NCBI RefSeq assembly: GCF_052113225.1
Contig: NZ_JBFRCT010000003.1
Coordinates: 496,001-560,000, forward strand
Reading direction: 5' to 3'
From: Pristimantibacillus sp052113225
GTDB lineage: Bacteria > Bacillota > Bacilli > Paenibacillales > Paenibacillaceae
Length of the DNA stretch: 64,000 nucleotides
Position numbers and translations under genes: made by a program. Every line of letters starts with the position of its first letter. Positions within the stretch are counted from its first letter, which is position 1. This document shows, in pieces, positions 42,195 through 50,478 of this stretch. The notes under the pieces are model-generated. The model was not told where the DNA came from. It was given only the letters and a program-made list of their open reading frames with translations, and did no database searches.

Positions 42195-42824
42195 TTGACT
42201 CAGCCTATTTTGATTGCGACCAAAAATCAAGGCAAGGTGAAGGAATTTGCACATGCCTTTGAGAAGCTTGGCAGAACCGTCGTCAGCCTAAACGATTATC
42301 CAGCCTTTCCGGATATTGTAGAAGACGGAGATACGTTCTCTGCAAATGCTCGTATTAAGGCAAAAGCGGCCGGTGATGCTTTTCAAGTAACGGTGCTCGC
42401 AGATGACTCTGGTCTGCGTGTAGCTTCCCTTGATGGCGCTCCAGGTGTATATTCGGCCCGTTATGCCGGTGAAGGTGCAGCAGATGCCGATAACAATGCA
42501 AAGCTGCTTCACGAGCTTGGCAAGTTGAATGTGGACGCAGCAGAACCGCTTGCGGACGGCACGCGGCTGCTCAGCAGAGCGCAATTTGTCTGCGTACTCG
42601 CTTTATATGACCCTGCGACAGGGGAATTTATCGAGACGGAAGGTACAGTCGACGGCTTCATCGCCGACCGGCCTCGTGGCGAAGGCGGCTTTGGTTATGA
42701 TCCATTGTTCTGGCTCCCACAGCTCGGACGTTCCATGGCAGAGCTGTCCAAGGAAGAGAAGCAGGCTATCAGCCATCGCGGAAATGCTCTTGTGAAGCTG
42801 ATTGCGAAGCTGGAAGCTAAGTAA
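42195..42824 (+). CDS. rdgB: XTP/dITP diphosphatase (RdgB/HAM1 family)
   Basis: 209 aa. It hydrolyses non-canonical purine NTPs (dITP, XTP) to the monophosphate, cleaning the nucleotide pool. Motifs: ILIATKNQGKVKEF, FSANARIKAKAA, LADDSGLRVASLDGAPGVYSAR, GEGGFGYDPLFW and ISHRGNALVKL. TTG 42195 has GGGGG 8 nt upstream; the open frame back into rph lacks a better start. The rph-rdgB pairing is as in Bacillus. It is terminated at 42833-42874. Confidence 0.94.
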   Translation: MTQPILIATKNQGKVKEFAHAFEKLGRTVVSLNDYPAFPDIVEDGDTFSANARIKAKAAGDAFQVTVLADDSGLRVASLDGAPGVYSARYAGEGAADADNNAKLLHELGKLNVDAAEPLADGTRLLSRAQFVCVLALYDPATGEFIETEGTVDGFIADRPRGEGGFGYDPLFWLPQLGRSMAELSKEEKQAISHRGNALVKLIAKLEAK

Positions 42825-42832
42825 TATTAACC

Positions 42833-42874
42833 AAAAGGCGTCACAGGAGTTAGACCTGTGACGCCTTTTTTTCT
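42833..42874 (+). terminator. Rho-independent terminator of rph-rdgB
   Basis: AAAAGGCGTCACAGG / CCTGTGACGCCTTTT perfect 15-bp stem with a T run. Confidence 0.92.
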
Positions 42875-42911
42875 TACCCCACAAATATGGGGTTAATTAG
42901 AACGTAGCTGC

Positions 42912-43018
42912 TCGAATGATTCTGTAGGAGCGTTAGCGTTCGCCTTTGCTCAGGGATTCCCGCCAAACAAACCTTATTCAAGGAATCCCTGAGCAATAGC
43001 GACCGGAAGAACATTCGA
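42912..43018. repeat. Palindromic intergenic element, copy C
   Basis: The outer arms TCGAATG (42912-42918) and CATTCGA (43012-43018) are perfect. The inner arms TTGCTCAGGGATTCC (42946-42960) and GGAATCCCTGAGCAA (42982-42996) are also perfect. Flanking segments GGAGCGTTAGCGTTCGCC and AATAGCGACCGGAAGAA match copy B at 10648. It lies between rdgB and convergent asnB, where it could also act as the asnB terminator. Confidence 0.8.
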
Positions 43019-43040
43019 CTGCGTAGTTCTCTTTTAACCC

Positions 43041-44885
43041 TTACTTCACACTAACCCCATATTCCTTCAGCCACACATTCACTTGATACAAATAAGCAAA
43101 CAACTGAGGACCAGACATTAATTGTCCGAACCACGGAATATTCGATTTTGCCGAATCAGATTCAGCAAGCTCTCTTACTTTATTTACGTTAATCAGCGGC
43201 AGGAGCGGGGAAGACGGATCGTTCAGCACATCAAGAAGAAGTCCTTTAACCGCTGCCAGATAATTCGGATTATGCGTTTTTGGATAAGGGCTTTTTTTGC
43301 GTGTCAGCACATCTTCAGGAAGTACGCCTTTCAGGGCACGGCGAAGGATGCCTTTCTCCCGGTCCCCAGCTGTCTTGATCTCCCAAGGGATATTCCAGAC
43401 GTACTGCACGAGTCGGTGATCGCAGAACGGGACACGAACCTCAAGGCCTGCTGCCATACTCATCCGGTCCTTCCGGTCAAGCAGTGTTGGCATGAAGCGG
43501 GTAATGTTAAGATAAGACATCTTGCGCATCTTCCGTACGGTCTCGGATTCACCATCCAAGTGCGGCACCTCCGCGATCGCAGAGGCATAACGGTCACCGA
43601 TATAATCAAGAGGTTTAATCCATGCAGCTACATCCGGCGCAAGCAGATCTGCCCGCATAGAGGAGGCGAGAGACCATGGGAAGGTGTTTGCACTCAGTGC
43701 TTCTTCACGGTGGAACCAAGGATAGCCGCCAAAGATTTCATCCGCTGCTTCACCAGAAATTGCGACGGTAGCACCTTTCTTTATCTCCCGGCAGAATAGC
43801 AGGAGCGAGGCATCCACATCGGCCATACCTGGCAAATCGCGTGCCAATGTAGCGTCTCGGAGAGCAGCTACGAGCTCAGGTGTATCGAATTGGATTGGAT
43901 GATGGATGGTGTCCAGATGGGACGTCATCCGTTCGATCCAAGGGGCGTCGCTGTTTGGCTGAAAGGCATGAGCCTTGAAATGCTTATCGTTATCCGCGTA
44001 GTCGACGGAATACGTATGCACATTACCTTGACCGGTTTGCTCGTAGTAACGAACAGCCAGCGTGGTTAAAGCGCTGGAGTCAAGGCCTCCGGAGAGTAAG
44101 GTGCCAACCGGCACGTCCGAAACAAGCTGGCGCTCCGTTGTATCCTTCAGCAGCTCCCGGACATGTTCAGCCGTCGTATCGACATCTTCTTCATGCGGAA
44201 TCGTCTCGAGACTCCAATATTTTGTTTTGCGGATACCTGAACGATTAACAGTTGCACATTGTCCTGGCAGCAGCTCGGTAATATCCTTGTAAACGCCTTG
44301 GCCAGGTGTTCGGGCGGGACCAATAATGAAGATTTCAGCTAATCCTTCTGCACCTACCTCAGCTTTAACAGCCGGATGAGCAAGAATAGCTTTTGGCTCC
44401 GAACCAAAAATAAACAGTCCATCTGCAAAGCTGATGAACAGTGGTTTTACACCTAGTCTGTCGCGGGCAAGGAACAGCTCTTGTTCAGTTACATCCCAGA
44501 TGGCAAAGGCGAAAATGCCGTTGAAGCGTTCAACACAGGCTTTGCCCCATTCGATATAAGACACAAGCAGTACTTCTGTATCGCAATGGGTTGTAAACGT
44601 TCTGCCTCTGTCTTCCAGCTCTTTCCTTAGTTCAAGTGCGTTATAAAGTTCACCATTATAGACAACGACATATGTGTCATCGCCCGAGCGCCGAATCATC
44701 GGCTGAGCGCCATTTTCCGGATCGATCACGCTGAGCCGGCGGTGGCCTAGCGCACAATGCGATGAGATCCAAGTACCTGACGCATCAGGACCGCGCAGTG
44801 ATAACGTCTCCGTCATTTTAACTAGGCTGTTGCTGTCATGGGTTAGATCTCGGGTCCAATCGATCCAGCCGGTTATTCCACACAT
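43041..44885 (-). CDS. asnB: Asparagine synthetase (glutamine-hydrolysing)
   Basis: 614 aa. It makes asparagine from aspartate, glutamine and ATP. N-terminal class-II glutaminase with catalytic Cys2 (MCGITGWIDW) and RRLSVIDPENGAQP; synthetase domain with the PP-loop LLSGGLDSSAL (~255-265), ISGEAADEIFGGYPWF and KDRMSMAAGLEVRVPFCDHRLV. The initiator Met must be removed for activity. Length fits the AsnB/AsnO type. It is monocistronic on the minus strand, divergent from the 45016 gene. Confidence 0.95.
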   Translation of the reverse strand: MCGITGWIDWTRDLTHDSNSLVKMTETLSLRGPDASGTWISSHCALGHRRLSVIDPENGAQPMIRRSGDDTYVVVYNGELYNALELRKELEDRGRTFTTHCDTEVLLVSYIEWGKACVERFNGIFAFAIWDVTEQELFLARDRLGVKPLFISFADGLFIFGSEPKAILAHPAVKAEVGAEGLAEIFIIGPARTPGQGVYKDITELLPGQCATVNRSGIRKTKYWSLETIPHEEDVDTTAEHVRELLKDTTERQLVSDVPVGTLLSGGLDSSALTTLAVRYYEQTGQGNVHTYSVDYADNDKHFKAHAFQPNSDAPWIERMTSHLDTIHHPIQFDTPELVAALRDATLARDLPGMADVDASLLLFCREIKKGATVAISGEAADEIFGGYPWFHREEALSANTFPWSLASSMRADLLAPDVAAWIKPLDYIGDRYASAIAEVPHLDGESETVRKMRKMSYLNITRFMPTLLDRKDRMSMAAGLEVRVPFCDHRLVQYVWNIPWEIKTAGDREKGILRRALKGVLPEDVLTRKKSPYPKTHNPNYLAAVKGLLLDVLNDPSSPLLPLINVNKVRELAESDSAKSNIPWFGQLMSGPQLFAYLYQVNVWLKEYGVSVK

Positions 44886-45015
44886 AATCTCATTCCTCTC
44901 TTCTGCTGGACTCCAGTAGCAATAATATCCGTTATATGCTGAAAAAAGGCATAAAATGTCTGTCCGCTAGGGGATGCTAAGAGAGCATGTCTTAAAAAGG
45001 AGCTGAAAATAACGC

Positions 45016-45357
45016 ATGTCAGTCGATGAACGAAAAAAATATTATGTCTCGGTCCAGGCCGGACAAATTTTGGAGGATCAGGGTGCAGCTTCGTATGAGC
45101 TGGAGATCCTGGCAAACAACGAGGAGTTCAACCAGCTTCAAGTGATGTTCGAGGATTTGTCCAGCATGGATAATGCCATTACGGGTCATTTCAATTACGA
45201 ATTTGGCACCCATCTATCGCAAACCGGTGACAGCCGGATGAATGGTGGATACGATGCGATCTTGCACGATATCTATTTATTTATTCACGAGCATGGGACC
45301 CCATCCACCCAGAAGCACGTTGAATCTATGGGATTATTGGATCCTGGCAGATTATAA
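45016..45357 (+). CDS. Hypothetical protein, conserved-looking
   Basis: 113 aa, soluble, no motif I recognise. It starts MSVDERKKYYVSVQAGQILE, a beta strand-like YYVSVQAG, then an acidic helical part (NNEEFNQLQVMFEDLSSMDNA) and a His/Tyr-rich C-terminal half (GHFNYEFGTHL, DAILHDIYLFIHEHG). AAGGAG lies 13 nt upstream of ATG, a long spacing, but a terminator after the stop supports a real gene. It is divergent from asnB. Confidence 0.7.
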   Translation: MSVDERKKYYVSVQAGQILEDQGAASYELEILANNEEFNQLQVMFEDLSSMDNAITGHFNYEFGTHLSQTGDSRMNGGYDAILHDIYLFIHEHGTPSTQKHVESMGLLDPGRL

Positions 45358-45368
45358 AAATGAAACGC

Positions 45369-45427
45369 AAGGATAATGAGCACCGGAAGCGACGGTTTAG
45401 CGCTATGCGGGCATTATCCTTTTTTTG
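45369..45427 (+). terminator. Rho-independent terminator of the 45016 gene
   Basis: AAGGATAATG / CATTATCCTT outer stem around a ~33-nt internal loop region, followed by seven T residues. Confidence 0.75.
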
Positions 45428-45537
45428 TAAGCTGATTGTCGGAAACTAACGGATTTTGTAACCTTTGTGATACCTTTATTGGGCGAGGAGTGGTACAATG
45501 GGAGGATAAACTAGTTTCATAGTGGAGGCATCAGGCA

Positions 45538-46143
45538 TTGCAAAAGTTAGTGTTTTTCGTTGGTGTAGCAGGTACAGGCAAGACAACCGTTGCAAGAAAA
45601 TTATCGGAGCGTATTCCGGCTGCTTTTCTTGATCGTGATACGGTAGGCGGACGATTCGTAGAGGCGATGCTGGAAATTAACGGCCTCGACAAGAACGACC
45701 GTGATTCGGACTTCTATAAACAAAACCTTCGTGATTTGGAATATGATACGACTAAGGATATTTGTATTGAGAACTTGGCTGCAGGCCAGAACGTATTTAT
45801 GATTTCTCCGTTCACAGCCGAGCTTAAGAATAGAGTATGGATCGAAGAAGTTATTTCAGCTGCAGGTCTGACCAAAGATCAGGTGGACGTTAAGGTAATC
45901 GTAGTCACCCTTGAGAATATCGAACTGCAGAAAAATCGCATTATCGGGCGTCAAACGGAGCGTGATCAATGGAAATTGGACCATTGGTCGAATTTTGAGA
46001 AACGTGTAGCTTTTGTTCCTGAAATTAATTGGGATATCCCGCAATCTTCCATTCTTGTATATGATAACAGCGGTGAGATGAGCGGCGAGCAAGTGGAGAC
46101 GCTTTATCAATTCGTAACAGACAAAGCAGTTACAACGGTATAA
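45538..46143 (+). CDS. P-loop ATPase/kinase, AAA-like small family
   Basis: 201 aa. The N terminus has Walker A GVAGTGKTT and then FLDRDTVGGRF, a kinase-like lid region, and VIVVTLENIELQKNRIIGRQTERDQWK, resembling the adenylylate/gluconate kinase class of small-molecule kinases. The substrate is unknown. TTG 45538 has GTGGAGG 9 nt upstream. It stands alone between two terminators (45369-45427 and 46152-46186). No partner gene suggests a pathway. Confidence 0.75.
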   Translation: MQKLVFFVGVAGTGKTTVARKLSERIPAAFLDRDTVGGRFVEAMLEINGLDKNDRDSDFYKQNLRDLEYDTTKDICIENLAAGQNVFMISPFTAELKNRVWIEEVISAAGLTKDQVDVKVIVVTLENIELQKNRIIGRQTERDQWKLDHWSNFEKRVAFVPEINWDIPQSSILVYDNSGEMSGEQVETLYQFVTDKAVTTV

Positions 46144-46151
46144 ACATATAG

Positions 46152-46186
46152 GACGAGGCCCTGAGCAGAGGCATCGTCTTTTTTTA
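46152..46186 (+). terminator. Rho-independent terminator of the 45538 gene
   Basis: GACGA-GGCC ... GGC-A-TCGTC stem followed by TTTTTTTAT. Confidence 0.75.
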
Positions 46187-46210
46187 TATAGATGAACAAA
46201 AAAACAAATT

Positions 46211-46885
46211 GCGCTTGGACACGCGCTTATTACGAATGATATGACGCCTAATACAACGGCATGGGGCGATATTGACCCAACTGTTTTTGTGGATGATGAC
46301 GGGCAGGCTTATTTGTACTGGGGCAATGATGCTTTGTTTTATGCCAAGCTTAACAGCGACATGACTTCTCTTAACGGTTCAATTGTTTCCGTTCCTTTGA
46401 CAACTGCGGCATTTGGTCCCGACTATACGATAGCTCCATGGCTTCATAAACGTAACGGGGTGTATTATCTCTCCTATGCATCCGGCTGGCCGGAATCCAT
46501 CTCTTACTCAACAAGCACCAGCCCAACAGGGCCGTGGACATACAAGGGCGTCATTCAGCCTGCAATCCCTACAAGTGGGACAATACATCAAGCGATTATC
46601 GACTATAAAGGACAGTCCTACTTTATATCCCATAACGGTGCATTAGCGACGGGGGGAGATTACAGACGTTCGGTCGTCATTGAGAAGTTTACTTATAATG
46701 TGGACGGTACAATTCCGACCATTTTCCAAACCTCAACCGGGATTAACGGGGTCAAAAACAGGCTTCAGTCGTATAATTTCCCAACAAGATATATTAGACA
46801 CAATAATTATGTGCTCAAGCTGGACCCGATAAGTACCGACACAGAGAAACAGGATGCTACTTCAAGATTGTTAATTAAAAGGTAA
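46211..46885 (+). pseudogene. 5'-truncated glycoside hydrolase family 43 remnant
   Basis: The frame opens after a TGA at 46193-46195 and begins in mid-protein (ALGHALITND), matching the interior of GH43 arabinofuranosidase/xylosidase-like enzymes. DIDPTVFVDDDGQAYLYWGN contains the pKa-modulating Asp, but the N-terminal catalytic-base Asp is missing. The segment normally reading E-A-P-W is IAPW (GPDYTIAPWLHK), so the general acid Glu also appears lost. The end (LQSYNFPTRYIRHNNYVLK) looks like a shortened AbfB arabinose-binding domain. No ribosome binding site or signal peptide is present, so it is a decaying fragment. Confidence 0.7.
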
Positions 46886-46893
46886 AAAAACAG

Positions 46894-46937
46894 CAAAAAA
46901 CCCGCAAATCCTTGGGTATCAAGGTTTTGCGGGTTTT
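46894..46937. terminator. Bidirectional terminator between the GH43 remnant and tRNA-Arg
   Basis: AAACCCGCAAA-t-CCTTG-ggtat-CAAGG-TTTTGCGGGTTTT, with T-rich sequence on the plus side and A-rich sequence upstream that gives a T run for the minus-strand tRNA transcript. Confidence 0.8.
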
Positions 46938-46963
46938 ATTAATTGTCATTATGTTTGGGAAAA

Positions 46964-47040
46964 TGGCGTCCCAGGAGGGATTCGAACCCCCGACCGCACG
47001 CTTAGAAGGCGTGTGCTCTATCCGGCTGAGCTACTGGGAC
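46964..47040 (-). tRNA. tRNA-Arg (anticodon TCT)
   Basis: A 77-nt cloverleaf on the minus strand: GTCCCAG acceptor pairs with CTGGGAC, followed by discriminator G and an encoded CCA. The D arm is GCTCAGCCGGATAGAGC, the anticodon loop CTTCTAA (TCT at 47006-47004) closes on ACGC/GCGT, and the T arm is GGGGGTTCGAATCCCTC. It decodes AGA/AGG arginine codons. Confidence 0.97.
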
Positions 47041-47240
47041 ACGTAAGAATGAGTATATCATGCAATTGCATGAGTTGGCAATAGGTAATTTTAAAAATTT
47101 TAGAGTGAATGAAGGGAATAGAAGCTTCATCTATGTTTACTAAAGCCCGCGAAAAAAATTCGCTTGGTAAATATAGCATAAGCCTACTCGAAAAATCAAG
47201 ACTCGTGAATGCATTGTTTTTATATTAGCATGTAACGTGA

Positions 47241-47246
47241 TATAAT
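47241..47246 (+). promoter_or_regulatory. Extended -10 upstream of the 47269 gene
   Basis: TGATATAAT contains a TGn-TATAAT extended -10. No clear -35. It would start the transcript only ~16 nt before the first ATG. Confidence 0.4.
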
Positions 47247-47268
47247 CTAACGCAAGCAATAGGCACGA

Positions 47269-48228
47269 ATGAAGCGGTTTGACCGACAAGGCGGTGATAC
47301 CATAACTACACCAGATAACGTTTATTTATTTCCGAAGATGCTGGATCATTATCAAATTCAGCTCACCCGGATGCTGGAATCCGAGCAATATGGCGAAGCC
47401 AAAAATTTACTCCGCTTTCTTCTGCAATGCCGCGGCGAGGATGAACGGCATTACGAAGAATGGAGAAGCCTTCTAACCTGGCTTGATATGGCGTTTCCCG
47501 GATCAGATTCCGAAGGAGCCGTTCTGCCTGGCGGCCAGGATGATGAAGGAGTCAGCGAAGAGAGCTTTCGCGAGCAGCTGCTGAATCCGCCGGAGCAGGA
47601 TGAGGCATACATTAAGCAGGTGCTCTATATCATGGAGCATCATCCAATGATTGACCAGCAAATATTGGCATTGGAACGAGCAGCATACATACACTCGCCT
47701 GAGATTGATCAGGTAATGGTAGAATGGCTGACTAGCGGCAAGGCCATTCATCCTGTTGTACAGTTTAAGGCGCTGCAATGCCTACGTAAGCGGGAAATAT
47801 CCGGTCAGCTGTCACTGGATCGGATGGGCGAGAGAGTAGAGCTCGACATTGAATCTACACCACTTGCACTTGATGATTTTCCAAGGCCAGTCATCCGGAT
47901 TCTTGAACGAGTGGAAGCTGTGACGGAAGCAGATGATCCTACACTGCCTCATTTTGCCAAAGAATTGTGGAAAGAAAGTCTCCAATTTTTGTATGGAACC
48001 ACATCCTATCAATGGATGCTCCGAGAGGATGAAGAGACAGTCGACAGCTATGCAGCGGCGCTCCATCTCACGCTGTTACTGACGGTTTACGGCTCTGCCA
48101 ATGATGATGATGTCCGGGAAGCCTACGGCATAACCGAGCCATTAAGATTCAGATATGAGCAGGCTTGCAGGACACTTCGGCAGGTCGCTGCGATGCAGCA
48201 ATCTACAGAAGATGATCATCAGCCTTGA
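47269..48228 (+). CDS. Hypothetical protein, alpha-helical, upstream of tig
   Basis: 319 aa, not recognised as a named family. It is acidic and helical, with repeat-like stretches (YQIQLTRMLESEQYGEAKNL, EQDEAYIKQVLYIMEH, QILALERAAYIHSPEIDQVM) that recall TPR/HEAT-type scaffolds, and no membrane segment. The start is unclear: ATG 47269 lacks a ribosome binding site, whereas AAGGCGGTG lies 3-6 nt before an in-frame ATA at 47302, giving MTTPDNVYLF-type translation if a non-standard start is used. Its consistent place before trigger factor hints at a protein-folding or stress role, which is speculation. Confidence 0.7.
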   Translation: MKRFDRQGGDTITTPDNVYLFPKMLDHYQIQLTRMLESEQYGEAKNLLRFLLQCRGEDERHYEEWRSLLTWLDMAFPGSDSEGAVLPGGQDDEGVSEESFREQLLNPPEQDEAYIKQVLYIMEHHPMIDQQILALERAAYIHSPEIDQVMVEWLTSGKAIHPVVQFKALQCLRKREISGQLSLDRMGERVELDIESTPLALDDFPRPVIRILERVEAVTEADDPTLPHFAKELWKESLQFLYGTTSYQWMLREDEETVDSYAAALHLTLLLTVYGSANDDDVREAYGITEPLRFRYEQACRTLRQVAAMQQSTEDDHQP

Positions 48229-48253
48229 AATGATGGCGCAGGTTGATTATAAT
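48225..48253 (+). promoter_or_regulatory. Sigma-A-type promoter of tig
   Basis: TTGAAA (48225-48230), 17-bp spacer, TATAAT (48248-48253). The -35 overlaps the stop codon of the preceding gene. Confidence 0.7.
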
Positions 48254-48315
48254 AGAGTGGTTTATGAAGCGAATACTAATTGGCGTGATGCGTATTTTGG
48301 AGGGGAAAGCATAAA

Positions 48316-49620
48316 ATGAAAGCAACTTGGGAAAAAATAGACAAGAACCTCGTATCGATCGATGTTGAGGTTGAAGCTGAGAAAGTCGCTGCAGCGCTTG
48401 ATCAAGCATTTAAGAAAGTCGTACAAAAGGTAAACGTACCTGGCTTCCGTAAAGGTAAAGTGCCACGGGCAATGTTCGAATCCCGTTTCGGCGTGGAAAG
48501 CCTGTACCAGGATGCAATTGACATCCTGTTGCCTACAGCTTATGAAGAAGCAGTTAAAGTTACGGAACAACGTCCTGTTGACCGTCCTGAGATTGATGTT
48601 GAACAATTCGCTAAAGGCGAAACGTTCAAATTTAAAGCAAAAGTTATCGTTCGTCCAGAAGTTACTCTTGGCGAATACAAGGGTCTGGAAATTCCATCCT
48701 TTGAAGCTGAAGTCAGCGACGAAGAAGTAAACGCTGAACTTGAGCGTCTGCAACAACGTCATGCTGAGCTGACTGTCCTTGAAGAAGGCGCTGCAGAGCA
48801 AGGCGACATCACTGTAATCGACTTTGACGGCTATGTAGACGGCGAAGCATTCGACGGCGGTAAAGCTGAAGCTTACTCGCTTGAAATTGGTTCAGGTTCG
48901 TTCATCCCTGGCTTCGAAGATCAAGTAGTTGGTATGCAAACTGGCGATTTCAAGGATATTGAAGTAACATTCCCTGAATCGTACCATGCAGAAAACCTGG
49001 CTGGTAAACAGGCTGTATTCAAAGTGAAGCTGCATGAAATCAAACGTAAAAACCTGCCGGCTCTTGACGATGAGTTTGCTAAAGATGTCAGCGAATTCGA
49101 TACGCTTGAAGAGTACAAGCAGGATCTTGTCTCCAAGCTGAAAGAAAGCAAAGAGAACGAAGCAGAACGTAACCTGCAAAATGCTGTAATCGAGAAAGCG
49201 GCTGAAGCTTCTGAAGTAGAAGTTCCAGAACCAATGATCAATACAGAAGTTGACTTCATGCTTCGCGACTTCGAGAACCGTCTTCGCATGCAAGGCATGA
49301 ACATCGACCTGTACTATCAATTCTCCGGTCAAAGCGAAGCAGTTCTGCGCGACCAAATGAAGAGCGATGCTGAGAAACGCGTTCGCAACAACCTGGTTCT
49401 GAATGCAATTGCGAAAGCAGAAGGCGTTCAAGTATCCGAAGAAGACGTGAACGAAGAACTCGAATCGTTGTCGAAAGCATACAACCGCCCAGCGGCTGAA
49501 CTTCGCGGCATCTTCGAGCAAAACGGTCAAATCGACAGCTTGAAAGAAGACATTGAGCTTCGTAAAACGATTGAATTCCTCGTTGAAAACAGCAAAACAG
49601 CTGAAGTAGCTGGAGCGTAA
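48316..49620 (+). CDS. tig: Trigger factor (ribosome-associated chaperone and prolyl isomerase)
   Basis: 434 aa. The N-terminal ribosome-binding domain carries the signature VPGFRKGKVPRAMFESRFG (~37-55); a FKBP-type PPIase domain follows (~150-245: GDITVIDFDGYVDGEAF, GFEDQVVGMQTGD), then the helical chaperone arms. It binds nascent chains at the exit tunnel. GGAGGGG precedes ATG. Codon use is highly biased. It sits before clpP-clpX, as in many bacteria, with a terminator and a separate clpP promoter between. Confidence 0.96.
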   Translation: MKATWEKIDKNLVSIDVEVEAEKVAAALDQAFKKVVQKVNVPGFRKGKVPRAMFESRFGVESLYQDAIDILLPTAYEEAVKVTEQRPVDRPEIDVEQFAKGETFKFKAKVIVRPEVTLGEYKGLEIPSFEAEVSDEEVNAELERLQQRHAELTVLEEGAAEQGDITVIDFDGYVDGEAFDGGKAEAYSLEIGSGSFIPGFEDQVVGMQTGDFKDIEVTFPESYHAENLAGKQAVFKVKLHEIKRKNLPALDDEFAKDVSEFDTLEEYKQDLVSKLKESKENEAERNLQNAVIEKAAEASEVEVPEPMINTEVDFMLRDFENRLRMQGMNIDLYYQFSGQSEAVLRDQMKSDAEKRVRNNLVLNAIAKAEGVQVSEEDVNEELESLSKAYNRPAAELRGIFEQNGQIDSLKEDIELRKTIEFLVENSKTAEVAGA

Positions 49621-49650
49621 TCGTCTCAAACTTTCAAATTGAATAAATAC

Positions 49651-49691
49651 GAAGAAAAGGCACGTCATCGTCAGATACGTGCCTTCTTTTC
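49651..49691 (+). terminator. Rho-independent terminator of tig
   Basis: AAAGGCACGT / ACGTGCCTT stem extended by GAAG / CTTTTC, ending in CTTTTC. Confidence 0.75.
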
Positions 49692-49788
49692 ACCCTACAT
49701 AACTGAAGTGCTTTTAAAATGGAGAAAGAATCTCCGTACATATCGAGCGTAGCTCACCGTATACTGTATTACTGTATTACTTGGAAAA

Positions 49789-49817
49789 ATGACATTGCTC
49801 ATTTGACGTGATACAAT
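49789..49817 (+). promoter_or_regulatory. Promoter of clpP
   Basis: ATGACA (49789-49794), 17-bp spacer, TACAAT (49812-49817). No CtsR heptad-repeat operator is visible around it. Confidence 0.6.
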
Positions 49818-49864
49818 AGAAAACATGAAATAAAATAAGTCCCAAAAGAAAAGAGGTTGGTCGC

Positions 49865-50452
49865 ATGAATCTGGTACCTATCGTAGTTGAACAAACGAAT
49901 CGCGGAGAACGGTCTTACGATATTTACTCGCGCTTATTGAAGGACAGAATCATTTTTCTCGGGAGCGCTATTGATGATGACGTAGCAAATTCAGTTATCG
50001 CACAGCTGCTTTTTCTGGCGGCCGACGATCCGGAGAAAGACATCCACTTGTATATAAATTCCCCAGGCGGCTCGGTAACGGCCGGTATGGCTATTTATGA
50101 TACGATGCAATATATTAAGCCTGATGTGTCCACGATTTGTATGGGCATGGCAGCAAGCATGGGTTCGCTTCTCCTTACGGCTGGCGCGAAAGGCAAGCGT
50201 TTCGCCCTTCCTAATGCAGAAGTCATGATTCATCAGCCGCTTGGCGGCGTTCGTGGTCAGGCATCGGATATTAAGATCCACGCAGATTGGATCCTGAAGA
50301 CGAAGCAAAAGCTGAATCAAATCTATGTGGAACGTACCGGTCAGCCTTATGAGAAGATCGACCGCGATACTGACCGCGATAATTTCATGAGCGCGGAAGA
50401 TGCGCTGAATTATGGTTTGATTGACAGAGTAATAACAACTCCGGTATCGTAA
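49865..50452 (+). CDS. clpP: ATP-dependent Clp protease proteolytic subunit
   Basis: 195 aa. This serine peptidase forms the tetradecameric barrel that works with ClpX/ClpC. Catalytic Ser98 is in GMAASMGSLL and His123 in MIHQPLGG; the third residue, Asp, lies in the DRDTDRDNFMSAEDA region. The N-terminal MNLVPIVVEQTNRGERSYDIYSRLL is the usual processing region. AAGAGGTTGG lies upstream of ATG. clpX follows after 26 bp without a terminator. Confidence 0.97.
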   Translation: MNLVPIVVEQTNRGERSYDIYSRLLKDRIIFLGSAIDDDVANSVIAQLLFLAADDPEKDIHLYINSPGGSVTAGMAIYDTMQYIKPDVSTICMGMAASMGSLLLTAGAKGKRFALPNAEVMIHQPLGGVRGQASDIKIHADWILKTKQKLNQIYVERTGQPYEKIDRDTDRDNFMSAEDALNYGLIDRVITTPVS

Positions 50453-50478
50453 GGATTTAATCGAAGGGGTGAAAAAGT

